Below are positions 8,700 through 16,876 of a stretch of DNA of 64,000 nt, piece after piece. A model generated the notes under the pieces. It was not told the DNA's origin. It did not search any database and was given only the letters and a program-made list of their open reading frames with translations. The stretch is from the NCBI RefSeq assembly GCF_036327755.1, contig NZ_CP109597.1, positions 1 to 64,000 on the forward strand, written 5' to 3'. Source of the DNA: Nocardia sp. NBC_01503. GTDB lineage: Bacteria > Actinomycetota > Actinomycetes > Mycobacteriales > Mycobacteriaceae. Numbering within the stretch: the first letter of the stretch is position 1; the number at the start of each line of letters is the position of its first letter. A program made the translations under genes and the position numbers.

Positions 8700-8965
8700 G
8701 AGCGCTCGTAGCGCAAGGTGATCGACTTCGGGCGGCGGCGCCAGCATTCCTGCGCCACTTGTCCCGCTTTACAGGCGGCGAAGACTGCGGCGCCCCCGGT
8801 CAGCGCCCAGTGGACTGGTTGATGTGGAGCGGTCGTGCACCAGTGCTCGGTGCTTACGGCGGACGTCATGATCGTGCCCGCTGCGGTTTGCAGGTGGAGC
8901 CTGATCTGGCGGCGCGGACCGTACCGGTAGGACAAATGGGTGAGCATCACTACTGGGTTCTCCAT
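8696..8965 (-). CDS. Small membrane protein of the WAL-GGAAVFA family, 89 aa
   Basis: Starts MENPVVMLTHLS at 8965. It carries IRLHLQTAAGTIMTSAV and HWALTGGAAVFAACKAG, then a basic tail (CWRRRPKS). Clear relative of the protein at 5520 along most of its length. ATGA-coupled to the replication-type HTH gene. Small membrane or membrane-associated partner of unknown function. Confidence 0.6.
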   Translation of the reverse strand: MENPVVMLTHLSYRYGPRRQIRLHLQTAAGTIMTSAVSTEHWCTTAPHQPVHWALTGGAAVFAACKAGQVAQECWRRRPKSITLRYERS

Positions 8966-9039
8966 GCTTCGGGCTTCCGGGCCTCGGCATACATGACCTA
9001 CGGAAGCCTGGTTCGACGAGGGAAGAAACACGTCAGCGC

Positions 9040-9243
9040 TCAGTGCATGCCAGGAGGCTCGTGCGGCGCCCAATGATCCAGGTCCCGGGAGGCCGACGCC
9101 CTCAGGCTCGGCTCGAAACCCGCCGAAGACACGGGCCCGTCCGTTTCGCCGCCGAGGCATCCAGGAGGAGCGAGCCGATAGGGGCCGCCGGGTGCATCGA
9201 GGACGGGATGCTGCGCGAGGAGATCACAGTAGCTATTGCTCAT
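9040..9243 (-). CDS. Small hypothetical protein, 67 aa
   Basis: ATG at 9243 (MSNSYCDLL) lies 12 bases after AAGGAG. Codons have high third-position GC along the whole frame and the gene leads the same strand as 8696 and 7776. Rich in G, P and S; no motif recognised. A 44-bp perfect palindrome sits 26 bases upstream of the start and may control it. Confidence 0.5.
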   Translation of the reverse strand: MSNSYCDLLAQHPVLDAPGGPYRLAPPGCLGGETDGPVSSAGFEPSLRASASRDLDHWAPHEPPGMH

Positions 9244-9268
9244 ACGAATCGCGGACTCCTTGATCGCG

Positions 9269-9312
9269 GCGGTGCCACGTTCCGATATTCGAATATCGGA
9301 ACGTGGCACCGC
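9269..9312. repeat. 44-bp perfect palindrome without loop
   Basis: Left arm 9269-9290 (GCGGTGCCACGTTCCGATATTC) is followed directly by its exact reverse complement at 9291-9312. The centre is AT-rich (GATATTCGAATATC), the flanks GC-rich. No T-run follows on either side, so a simple terminator is unlikely. Candidate operator for the minus-strand rep-type operon, part of the origin, or a recombination/resolution site. Confidence 0.9.
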
Positions 9313-9518
9313 TCAGGGGAAGTGTGACCGACGCTTTCGCGTAGGGGTATTTCTGTGAGCATGTCGGGGTGCCGCTAAACGGAGAGTGGCAAGTTCTCCA
9401 GCGGCTTTCTTCCCTAAAGACGACCACATCAGTGCTTGCGCGGTCAAGCCCCTTTCACCCACGTAAATATCGATCAAAATTGAGCATCACCATCGAGCAG
9501 AACCGGCTTTCACTCCAC
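9313..9518. other. Non-coding spacer between palindrome and iterons
   Basis: I see no gene. Base composition drops in GC compared with the flanks. It probably holds the promoter for the minus-strand genes that begin at 9243. Confidence 0.4.
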
Positions 9519-9765
9519 TTGGACAGTCCCTCTGGTGTCCATTTACCGCGCGGTGTCCAATCAACAGATTGGACACTTGACAGCAGAGCAGTGGATCCCC
9601 TCGTCCAAATGGACGCATTTTCCTGTCCAATTTCAGCCACTCATCGTCCATCCGGATCGTTACCCTCCTGTCCAATATGGCCAGCCATCTGCAGAGATGG
9701 ACAGTTGGACAGCAAAAGAACACGCCTTCGGGACAGGCAACGCGAAATGGACAGGGGTTGTCCAC
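9519..9765. repeat. Iteron-like cluster, candidate replication origin
   Basis: Thirteen copies of GTCCA or its complement TGGAC occur in about 245 bases, usually extended to TGTCCAAT / ATTGGACA. Positions are near 9519, 9538, 9555, 9568, 9603, 9610, 9623, 9647, 9669, 9698, 9705, 9748 and 9759. Both orientations occur and some form inverted pairs (GTCCAAATGGAC at 9603). Less than one copy is expected by chance. Location next to a replication-type protein suggests an origin; a partition site or a multi-operator region are alternatives. Confidence 0.7.
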
Positions 9766-10211
9766 CATTCCGCAGACGTGCTTAAATCCATTCGAGCGAT
9801 TGCGACTGCGCATGACGCAGTCACTTCGCTCATCCCCGGACTCATCGCAAATTGGGAAGTGTGACCAAGACTCGGGGCGCAACGGTGGACTCCCGACGGC
9901 AAACGGTGAGTCCACCCACGACATTTGATAGCCCGCAGGCCCAGGCGTAGAAGGCGCCGAACCGACCTATTCAGCCATCGATGAGGACGTCGAAAATTAC
10001 GAAATTCCCGTTCTACTCACATCGGCTTATTTTCAGTATCGATGCCTTGTTGACGGTTATGTGGCAGGTGATCGCCTGGCTTCTCCGAAGAGGGATAGTC
10101 GGCACTTCCGTAACTGCGGCCGCTGCCGGATCGCGGACTCACGCAGCTTCGCGGGTGGAAGTCCACTACAGCCCACTGCGGGTGCGGCGGAAATCGCGCC
10201 GCAGCGGGCGG
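9766..10211. other. Non-coding stretch after iterons
   Basis: No supported gene. Frames crossing it lack ribosome binding sites and typical codon use. The part at 9990-10060 is AT-richer than its surroundings. Confidence 0.4.
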
Positions 10212-12077
10212 TCAGCGAGAGAAGAGCCGTTTGAACAGCCGGGCCGGCGGGCGGGTCTCGTCGATCCAGCACAGCACGTCACCAACGGCCACGCTCTGTC
10301 CGGGAGTCGTGGCGATCGCGGTGACCGTACCCGCGATGAGTGCCCGGACGGGAAGGTCGATGTTGGGTGTGCGGATCACCAACAGCATCTCGTTGATGGA
10401 CACTTTGTCGCCGACCTTCTTGGACCAGGCGATCACTCGACCCTCGACCATCATCTCTTCCAGAGCCTCCGGTGCCAGAACCGCTGTCCCCGCCGCAGGG
10501 GGACTGTCCCGCCTGGAGGTCGAGATGGGCTCGGAGTTCGCCGCGGACGCCGCGCCGGCGGCGGTGGCCTGCACCGAGTCGGTGTCACGGGCGGCGGGGC
10601 GCGGTGCCGTGATCTTGTCGTTGACTTGCTTGACGGTGTGTTCCACCATCGCAACCGTCTTGGCGGCTGTCACGGGATCCACGTCCAGCACCGGGAACTT
10701 CGTGGCGGCGCCGCGCTGGCGAGCGTTGCGCAGCTCGGGGATAACGATCCTCTCGCCGGTATCGCCCTTCAGATCGGCGATCTCCAGGGTCGACGAGTCG
10801 TCACGAGGCCGCAGTGCGCGACGGACAGCGACATCGCTGTTGCCTTTCAGCACGGCCATCGCCAATCGGCCATCGATCCGGCGGAACATGACATCGCCGC
10901 CGCCGGCGTAGAGCCCCACTTCCCCGCTGCCGTGGGTGAACACGATATCGCCCACTTGCACGGCAAGATCGGCAAGTTGGCCGCCGAGCAATGGTGTCGC
11001 GAAGGCGAGGTCGGGCAGGGTGTATCCCGCAGCCTCGAATGCCGCGCGAACGAGGTCTATCTGCGAGCCGTCGAAGGTCGCGTAGGGCGACATCTGCTCG
11101 ATCTTTGCGAGCGCGAACCGCCCGGGCGAGTGGGTTGTGGTGTCAGCAGCGGAGTCGAGAAACTGCTCGGCCAGTTCGTCTCGAGCCCGGTCACGTGTTT
11201 CGAGCTCACGATCGAGGGGGTTCAGCGGTTCCGAGGGCCACTCGACGCGCTGTCCGCAATGTGGAAAGTGCTCGTCACTGAAGCGCTGGATCTGCATCAC
11301 CGGTACTGGCAGGACCTCGTTGCCGAGCACGCTGGCGGTCAGGATGCTGCCCTCGCCGTCGTACAGGCCAGTGTCCTGCCCGCTGTGCAGCATGACGATA
11401 TCGCCGGGCCGCAGGTCGCTGACGTGTATCAACGCACCGAGTTCGCACTGTTTGTGGCTGGAGCTGGGCAGATCAATACCACAGCCGGTCTGGTACGCCC
11501 AGCAGACGACCTCCGCGCCGATGTATTTGCCCAGCGGCTTGCTGCCGCCGTGTCGCAGCGTGGTAGCGGCCTTCAGCGCCAACTGCCCTGGTGTTGGAAC
11601 CGTGATTCCCACCTCGACCGGGTGCCACACGACCGTCACAACCTGCGGTAGTGGCGGTGGCGGTGGCGGTGGCGGTGGCGGTGGTTCGTTCTTCCGGTAG
11701 GCATCCCATCGCGGTTTGAGTATTTCGCAGCGGCGGACCAGAAGCGAAACATGACCCGGGTCGATCAGAAAGATCTGCAGAAACCTCGCATACGGCTCCG
11801 ACTCGGGCAGGTTCTTATAACTTGCGGCCCCGCGGTAGTTCGAAACTGCGCTCTTGGTGATGTTGGCCTTGGCGGACGCCTGGCGGACGGAGAACCCCGC
11901 CGACTTCAGCAACCAGGCATTGAGGGCCAAGAGTTCATCACGCACCGCGGCGGGGTTATCGGTCTGTACGTCCAGCGTGAGCCGGGATCCGATCTCTGCG
12001 GCTGTCGGCGGCACACGGTTCACCGCAGCGTTTCGCCGCACCGGATCAGGGCGCGCGACGCGGTCGCCGGGCATTAC
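10212..12077 (-). CDS. Chimeric HTH / pseudo-NlpC-P60 / biotinyl-like protein, 621 aa
   Basis: Start at MPGDRVARPDP (12077) is tentative; a GTG at 12167 is in frame. Residues ~45-100 carry an HTH (FSVRQASAKANITKSAVSNY). A poly-proline run of about 12 residues follows at ~145. Two repeats then look like NlpC/P60 folds: VVCWAYQTGCGIDLP to LRPGDIVMLHSGQDTGLYDG, and LVRAAFEAAGYTLPD to VGDIVFTHGSGEVGLYAGGG. In both, the catalytic Cys (DCS motif) and the His before GxYxG are replaced. The C-terminal ~80 residues match a biotinyl/lipoyl domain (KKVGDKVSINEMLLVI to PGQSVAVGDVLCWIDE) without a clear modifiable Lys. Probably a binding or scaffold protein; function unknown. Confidence 0.7.
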   Translation of the reverse strand, partial: VMPGDRVARPDPVRRNAAVNRVPPTAAEIGSRLTLDVQTDNPAAVRDELLALNAWLLKSAGFSVRQASAKANITKSAVSNYRGAASYKNLPESEPYARFLQIFLIDPGHVSLLVRRCEILKPRWDAYRKNEPPPPPPPPPPPLPQVVTVVWHPVEVGITVPTPGQLALKAATTLRHGGSKPLGKYIGAEVVCWAYQTGCGIDLPSSSHKQCELGALIHVSDLRPGDIVMLHSGQDTGLYDGEGSILTASVLGNEVLPVPVMQIQRFSDEHFPHCGQRVEWPSEPLNPLDRELETRDRARDELAEQFLDSAADTTTHSPGRFALAKIEQMSPYATFDGSQIDLVRAAFEAAGYTLPDLAFATPLLGGQLADLAVQVGDIVFTHGSGEVGLYAGGGDVMFRRIDGRLAMAVLKGNSDVAVRRALRPRDDSSTLEIADLKGDTGERIVIPELRNARQRGAATKFPVLDVDPVTAAKTVAMVEHTVKQVNDKITAPRPAARDTDSVQATAAGAASAANSEPISTSRRDSPPAAGTAVLAPEALEEMMVEGRVIAWSKKVGDKVSINEMLLVIRTPNIDLPVRALIAGTVTAIATTPGQSVAVGDVLCWIDETRPPARLFKRLFSR

Positions 12078-12608
12078 CGGTTCGCCCTGTTGCGGCTGCG
12101 AATCCGACCACCACGGGTCAGTCCTTCGAGCAGGGCTCGTGAGCGAAGGCTTCGGCGATTTTCCCACGACAGCGCAGGAACCATCACGAATGCGGGGCCG
12201 GGCACGTTCTCATTCCTCCACGGCGAACTCAGGATTCGCGGACCGCAGAAGGTCGGCTCCCAACTCGACACTCCCTGGTCCGGCCCTCACCGGACGTCTT
12301 CACGTGGAGTTCAGGGCCAACTCGCTCACCTGCCTCATGAGCCCCGACTTCGGAACTCCTCCGGCATGCAACCGATCAGCTATCTGCGCGCGGCCGTCGG
12401 TGCACCGATGGCCCTACTAGTGTCACATCCAGCCCACGAGCCTTCTACCCTCGGAAATCGGCCAAAACGCCCAGATTGCAACAGGTTCCACCTTCAGCAC
12501 GCACCTGACCACAGACAACGCAAGCGCCCGCCGAAATATCCGTAACTGCAATAATTTCCCCCTCAGCCGGACAATCCCCCCGAAGTGCCTACCGGCTCGC
12601 ACTCGGTC
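12078..12608. other. Intergenic region
   Basis: Separates the chimeric gene from the tpg-like gene, both on the minus strand. The first 90 bases could be the N-terminal extension of the chimeric gene. The rest has no frame with a ribosome binding site. The last 130 bases are AT-richer; presumably a promoter lies here. Confidence 0.35.
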
Positions 12609-13403
12609 TCAATACCAGTCGATGCCGAAGTCCTCGACATCGAGCATGTGCACGCCCGAGTTGTCGCTATAGGCATGGCCGAACCACGCGGACCAGGATG
12701 CCTCGCACAAAGCGTTGGCGGTGGCGTAGTCATCGGCGGCCAGAGCGTCGAACAGGGCGTGAGCTTCGTCGTTGGACATGTCGATGTCGATGTCGCGGGC
12801 GCCACGATATTCGTCGCTGGTGGACCCGTGAGCACGATATTGGACTTGGGCACGCACCCGCAGCCGGGCGCCGACGATATCGCGAACCCCGGCCCGTTCG
12901 CGGGCATCGTCCAGACGAGCCTTACGCAGAGCCTCCCCCGAGGCGCCGCGCATGGAGTCGGTGCGGCCGGACTGCCACCGGCGCACCACGGTCACCGACA
13001 CCCCGAGATCGTGCGCCAGCGACTGAACACCGCCCCGGCGCTGCACGAAAGCACGCCGCTGCACCAGCTCGGCTACCCGCGGATCGGGGATACGGTTCTC
13101 GCGTGCCCACCGGTTGGCCGTCGATGCCGACCGCGGAGCGCCGGCGTCCTTGGCGGCGCGCTGGATGCCTTCGCGGCCGATGGTGGCGCGGGCCTCGGCC
13201 ACCGCCACGGTGTCGGACACGCCGCGCACCGCGTCCAGGCCCACCGAATCGGATTGGTCGGCAGCGGCTTTGAGCGTGTGCACGGCATGCGGGTCCACGG
13301 TGTAGTGCCAGCCGCCCACCGTCACCTGCTGTCCCGCACTGTCACCGGCGCCCGAGGCGGAGCCGGAGGCCGGGGGACGCTTGCGAGGTCGCAGCTGCGG
13401 CAT
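12609..13403 (-). CDS. tpg: Tpg-like telomere terminal protein, 264 aa
   Basis: ATG at 13403 overlaps the TAA of the upstream gene (TAATG), with GGAGG ten bases away. Residues ~95-150 hold an HTH (RRGGVQSLAHDLGVSVTVVR). A basic segment RARLRVRAQVQYRAHG follows, then an acidic helical region. The C-terminus is LDVEDFGIDWY. This order resembles Tpg, the protein that caps and primes ends of linear Streptomyces and Rhodococcus replicons. The N-terminal ~80 residues are longer than in Tpg as I recall it. The tap-like gene immediately upstream supports the call. A degenerate second copy lies at 7.1 kb. It acts, if correct, at the 5' DNA ends. Confidence 0.6.
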   Translation of the reverse strand: MPQLRPRKRPPASGSASGAGDSAGQQVTVGGWHYTVDPHAVHTLKAAADQSDSVGLDAVRGVSDTVAVAEARATIGREGIQRAAKDAGAPRSASTANRWARENRIPDPRVAELVQRRAFVQRRGGVQSLAHDLGVSVTVVRRWQSGRTDSMRGASGEALRKARLDDARERAGVRDIVGARLRVRAQVQYRAHGSTSDEYRGARDIDIDMSNDEAHALFDALAADDYATANALCEASWSAWFGHAYSDNSGVHMLDVEDFGIDWY

Positions 13404-15175
13404 TACTTGCACACCTCCACGTGGGGGGAATTGGCGAACGCGGCCGCGATGGCGGCGGCCACCCTCTCCTGCCCGCGCGCGGCGGCCAGGGCCTCGCGGG
13501 ACTCATCGGTGAGCACGCACCAGCGTTCCACCATCAGCTGCCCCAGCGCTGGCCCCTTCTTGGGCATCGGATCGGCGAACGTCGCCACATCCATGCCGGG
13601 GGGCACCAGAAAGGTCAGCGCGTCGGTGCGCACCATCGCGGCGCGGCGGCCGGTGCGGGCGTGGGCGTTGGCGTCTTGGCGGCGGATGCGCCAGCGGGCA
13701 TGTGCGTGAATGTTGGCCTGCGCCACAGGATTCGAGTTCTGCGCCCGGAACTGGCCCCACTGTTCGGGAGAGTTGGCCAGTGCGCCCTGGTAGCCCTGAT
13801 AGACCTTGTTGGTGAACTTGCGCATGGCTCGGTCCCCGGTCGCCACGAAATGCTTGTAGCCCTCCCCCACCTGGGTCTGGAACTTCGCCAACGCCGGTGC
13901 CGAGGCCGGCCACACCCAGCCCTCGACCAACGCGATATTCTCGATGCACCACTGCAGGCCGTACCCGCTGGTCCAGGTCTGCGCCAAGGCCTTCAAGGTC
14001 TCGGTGGTCACCGTGAACACCGGATTGATCTCGGGATTCAGCCGCGCCTGGTGTCCCCATTCCGGATGTGGGGGCGGCAGCAGCCCGAAGTCGGGAAGTT
14101 CGTGCAGCGGGGGCCCCATGATCGCCCACAGGCCCACCGGCCACTTCTCCGGCGGCAGATCCGAAAACCACAGGGCCTTGTCCAGATCCGCCATGCTCAG
14201 CACATCGGGCTGCCCGATCGGCAGCTCCACGCTGAAGCTGCCGAGGAATGAACCGAACTGGTCCACGATCACCAGGCGATCGGACTCGGCCAGCTCCGCG
14301 GGGTCGATGGCCTCGACCGACCACACTGCCGCGGGCTCGAGCTCCCCGCGCGGCGGATACGTCAGCGGTGGCACCGGCACCGGTCCGGACAGCACGTGCG
14401 AGCGCGCCACGTCGAAGTCGTTGGCCTCGATCTCGGCGTTGCGGCGGGTGCCCTGGCGCCAGATCTTCCCGGCGATCGCGGCGCCGGTTCGGGTGGCGGT
14501 CAGCGCAGGCAGCACGCCCAGCTGCTCCACCGCCGCGCACAACCGGCGGCCGAGCTCGGCCCGCGCGGCATCCTCGAGCTCGCGCATCTGCTCATCGGTG
14601 ACGTCGTCGGGGATCTCTACCAGGCCCCAACCGGCCGCGTCGTCGCCCAGGATGCCGAGGTTCTCCTCCCCCGAGGGGGACGGGGTGGTCCAGGCGTACG
14701 GCTCCAGGATCACGTCCACGCGAAACTTGCTGGTGGGCTTGCCTTTCGAGGCGTTGCGGGCGCGGCCGCGCTTCTCGTTGACGTCGATGCGCTCCAGCCG
14801 CACCCACGCCCCGCCGGTCTCCCAGCCCTCCCGCAACCGCCAGCCGCCACGCTCGAGCGCGGTCTGATCGCGCGCCACGGCCTCGGTGATCCGGTCGCGG
14901 CACTCGGTACGCAGCACATCCATCGGGGTGTCGTCGTCCGCGTCGCCCTCATCCACCCGCCAGCCCAGCAGCTCCAAGGCTTCGGCGCCCACAATCCAGA
15001 CCTGAGCCAGCGTGCCGTCGGTGCGCAACCCGCCTGAATCGGCCACGTAGGTCAGCATGCGGGCGAGACGGTCCGCGCTGTCCACGGCCGGGCCGATCTG
15101 GGTGCCGAACGGGGTGAACGTGCCCGCCCAGCTGCACATCACCGCACGATCATCGGCGGCCGAACGTCCTGCCAT
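13403..15175 (-). CDS. tap: Tap-like telomere-associated protein, 590 aa
   Basis: ATG at 15175 (MAGRSAADDRAV) with GAGG nine bases upstream; GTG at 15181 is possible. The middle has LVIVDQFGSFLGSFSVEL, resembling the D.N..FL... stretch I associate with Tap-type proteins, followed by KWPVGLWAI and LNPEINPVFTVTTETLKALAQ. The last 100 residues are basic with several aromatic positions. Tap recruits Tpg to single-stranded telomere ends in Streptomyces. Gene order (tap before tpg, overlapping) matches that system. The assignment rests on pattern and context, not on alignment. Confidence 0.5.
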   Translation of the reverse strand: MAGRSAADDRAVMCSWAGTFTPFGTQIGPAVDSADRLARMLTYVADSGGLRTDGTLAQVWIVGAEALELLGWRVDEGDADDDTPMDVLRTECRDRITEAVARDQTALERGGWRLREGWETGGAWVRLERIDVNEKRGRARNASKGKPTSKFRVDVILEPYAWTTPSPSGEENLGILGDDAAGWGLVEIPDDVTDEQMRELEDAARAELGRRLCAAVEQLGVLPALTATRTGAAIAGKIWRQGTRRNAEIEANDFDVARSHVLSGPVPVPPLTYPPRGELEPAAVWSVEAIDPAELAESDRLVIVDQFGSFLGSFSVELPIGQPDVLSMADLDKALWFSDLPPEKWPVGLWAIMGPPLHELPDFGLLPPPHPEWGHQARLNPEINPVFTVTTETLKALAQTWTSGYGLQWCIENIALVEGWVWPASAPALAKFQTQVGEGYKHFVATGDRAMRKFTNKVYQGYQGALANSPEQWGQFRAQNSNPVAQANIHAHARWRIRRQDANAHARTGRRAAMVRTDALTFLVPPGMDVATFADPMPKKGPALGQLMVERWCVLTDESREALAAARGQERVAAAIAAAFANSPHVEVCK

Positions 15176-15187
15176 CACCACTGCCTC

Positions 15188-15601
15188 TCAGCGCACGATC
15201 GCGCGAATTCGTTCGATCTTCTGTTCGGCGGTCAGCCCGGCCTCATCGTCCAACCGCACAGCGGTCAGCGTGGCTCGAACATCCTCCGCGCGGCCAGGAT
15301 TCAGCGCTGCCTCAAGGACCCGCGCCAGCGGACTGGAATCCTTGCGGTACACCCACACCTCATCCCACTGGCGCGGTTCCGGATTGGTCTCAGGCATGAG
15401 CATCCCGATCGGGAAATAGCCGAGCTGCTCCTGGTCCAGAGCCTCGGCGATCTCTCCCAGTACCCATTTCCCGAGACGGCCGTACCCCAGTGCTTCACGC
15501 AGCTCTTTCAGCGTGGCGATGGTGAGCCCGCCCTCCTCGACACACCGCGCGTGAATGAGATTCAACCCGTCGGTGTTCGCTTCGGTCGCAGTCATCCGCA
15601 T
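15188..15601 (-). CDS. Hypothetical protein upstream of tap-like gene, 137 aa
   Basis: Start chosen at MRMTATEANTDG (15601); upstream codons run into AT-rich DNA with an inverted repeat (GGCTCTT/AAGAGTC), so they are probably not coding. Helical protein with LTIATLKELREALGYGRLGK and a C-terminal EQKIERIRAIVR. It ends 12 bases before the tap-like start, so the three genes form an operon. Function unknown. Confidence 0.5.
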   Translation of the reverse strand: MRMTATEANTDGLNLIHARCVEEGGLTIATLKELREALGYGRLGKWVLGEIAEALDQEQLGYFPIGMLMPETNPEPRQWDEVWVYRKDSSPLARVLEAALNPGRAEDVRATLTAVRLDDEAGLTAEQKIERIRAIVR

Positions 15602-15980
15602 CCCATCATCCCGACTCTTATTCAAGAGCCGAACGAACGTATTATTGTCACGACGGTAGCATGTTTTATTTGTCATCAACGACAATAAATCATGAATCGA
15701 CGCCATCCGATCGGTCGGTCCCGCCAAATAAACTCGGCCACAACGATTTTCGCTGGCTTACATGGCAGGTCTAGCATTCACATCCACCCAGGATGGCGGA
15801 GCACGTGTCCTTCGGGGCCTTGGTAGGTGGGGCGCGGGTCGCGGGAACTCCGCTGTTCGCCACTGGGCACGTCGTTGTGCCTGTCCGCGCCCCGTCAGGG
15901 CTGCTGGTCGCAGCCCGCGCTGCTGCGAAATTTCGGGCAGCGCCCCGGAGCCCTCAGGGATTCCGGGACGCCCTCCGAGT
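15602..15980. other. AT-richer intergenic and promoter region
   Basis: 15,600-15,770 is clearly lower in GC than the flanks and lies upstream of the minus-strand tap/tpg operon, so it likely carries its promoter. 15,780-15,980 is GC-rich but no frame shows a ribosome binding site. No gene called. Confidence 0.35.
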
Positions 15981-16340
15981 TCAGGCGGCGTCCACGTACT
16001 GCTCACCGAGGACATGCAGCGTTCCGGTGACGGTGTCACGGAAGGCCAGGCGCTCCATCAGGTTTCGCAGCACGGCCTCCCGGACCGCTTTGCCGACCGC
16101 CAGGGGGTCGGCGGCCTGGTATCCCTCGGCGGCCGGGCCTTCCCCGCCCTGGGTCTGGATCTCGAGCAGCTCGAACAGTGCGTCGGCGCGATGCCTGACC
16201 AGGTCCGCGGTGTCGAACATCGTCCAGAAGTCGGCCATACCGGAGGCGGTGGCGCCGAGCGCCATCGAGAGCACCGCTGTGGTCAGATCGGTGGTGGCGG
16301 TGGCGATGAGCTGGCTGAGATCCTTGCTCTGAGTGGACAT
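15981..16340 (-). CDS. Hypothetical helical protein, 119 aa
   Basis: ATG at 16340 (MSTQSKDLSQLI) lies five bases after AAAGGA. Predicted mostly helical (TTAVLSMALGATASGMADFW), ending LGEQYVDAA. A copy of the 17-bp operator-like motif lies about 80 bases upstream (16419-16435), suggesting it belongs to the same regulon as the partition-type gene. No family recognised. Confidence 0.55.
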   Translation of the reverse strand: MSTQSKDLSQLIATATTDLTTAVLSMALGATASGMADFWTMFDTADLVRHRADALFELLEIQTQGGEGPAAEGYQAADPLAVGKAVREAVLRNLMERLAFRDTVTGTLHVLGEQYVDAA

Positions 16341-16418
16341 TTTCATCCTTTCCCGTTGACGGAGGGGGCCGGGGCCGGGCATGGATGAGATGTCCAGACT
16401 TCCGATCCCACTTAATAT

Positions 16419-16435
16419 CATAGTACTACGACACT
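16419..16435 (-). promoter_or_regulatory. 17-bp operator-like motif, copy 1
   Basis: CATAGTACTACGACACT on the plus strand, continued by ACGAC. Copies 2 and 3 at 16843 and 17643 differ by one base each. Every copy precedes a minus-strand gene start, so this is probably the binding site of a regulator or partition protein. Confidence 0.65.
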
Positions 16436-16490
16436 ACGACAACGGTGGGGGATTCGACAATTTCCCCCATCGGGTTCGTGGGGGAAATGA

Positions 16491-16802
16491 CTACTCGGGT
16501 TGTTCGGCCTGCTCGGCGCGCTCGGCCTTCTTGTCCGCGATCTCCTGATGCGACCAGACCCGCACCGCCCCGGGGTTCAGCCCCGGCCATGGCCGGCCGT
16601 CGTTGCGCTCCTGCTCCAACTGCTCCACCAGGCCCATCACGGCAGCTTTCACCATGTCGCTCAGGGAGCCTTTGTTGCCCTGCCCGAGCCAGCCGTAGGC
16701 ATAGGCGCCGCGCACCCGGTCGGCGGTCTCCTGGTCGAAGTAGGCGCCGATCCGGCCCTTGTTGCCGACCTTGCCCGACCCTGCGGCGTCGTCCTTCGCC
16801 AT
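16491..16802 (-). CDS. ParB/RHH-type plasmid partition protein, 103 aa
   Basis: ATG at 16802 follows GGAGGAG by seven bases. The N-terminus (MAKDDAAGSGKVGNKGRIGA) and the helical centre (LSDMVKAAVMGLVEQLEQE) have the size and layout of small ribbon-helix-helix centromere-binding proteins from rhodococcal and nocardial plasmids. A typical ParA partner is not seen nearby. The operator-like motif 40 bases upstream fits self-regulation. Could also be a general RHH repressor. Confidence 0.55.
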   Translation of the reverse strand: MAKDDAAGSGKVGNKGRIGAYFDQETADRVRGAYAYGWLGQGNKGSLSDMVKAAVMGLVEQLEQERNDGRPWPGLNPGAVRVWSHQEIADKKAERAEQAEQPE

Positions 16803-16842
16803 CGAGGCCTCCTCCGCGCTCCCGGTTTTATCCTGACCGGGC

Positions 16843-16859
16843 CATAGTACTGCGACACT
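16843..16859 (-). promoter_or_regulatory. 17-bp operator-like motif, copy 2
   Basis: CATAGTACTGCGACACT, one base different from copy 1, located 41 bases upstream of the ParB-like start at 16802. Confidence 0.65.
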
Positions 16860-16876
16860 GCGGCGATGGGCCGCAG

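Noticed and set aside
9487..9924. 145-codon minus-strand frame through the iterons
   Set aside because: Cys/Trp-rich without domain or ribosome binding site; the repeats explain the open frame.
9981..11651. 556-codon plus-strand frame
   Set aside because: Opposite the chimeric HTH/pseudo-NlpC gene whose domains are recognisable; G/R/V-rich shadow.
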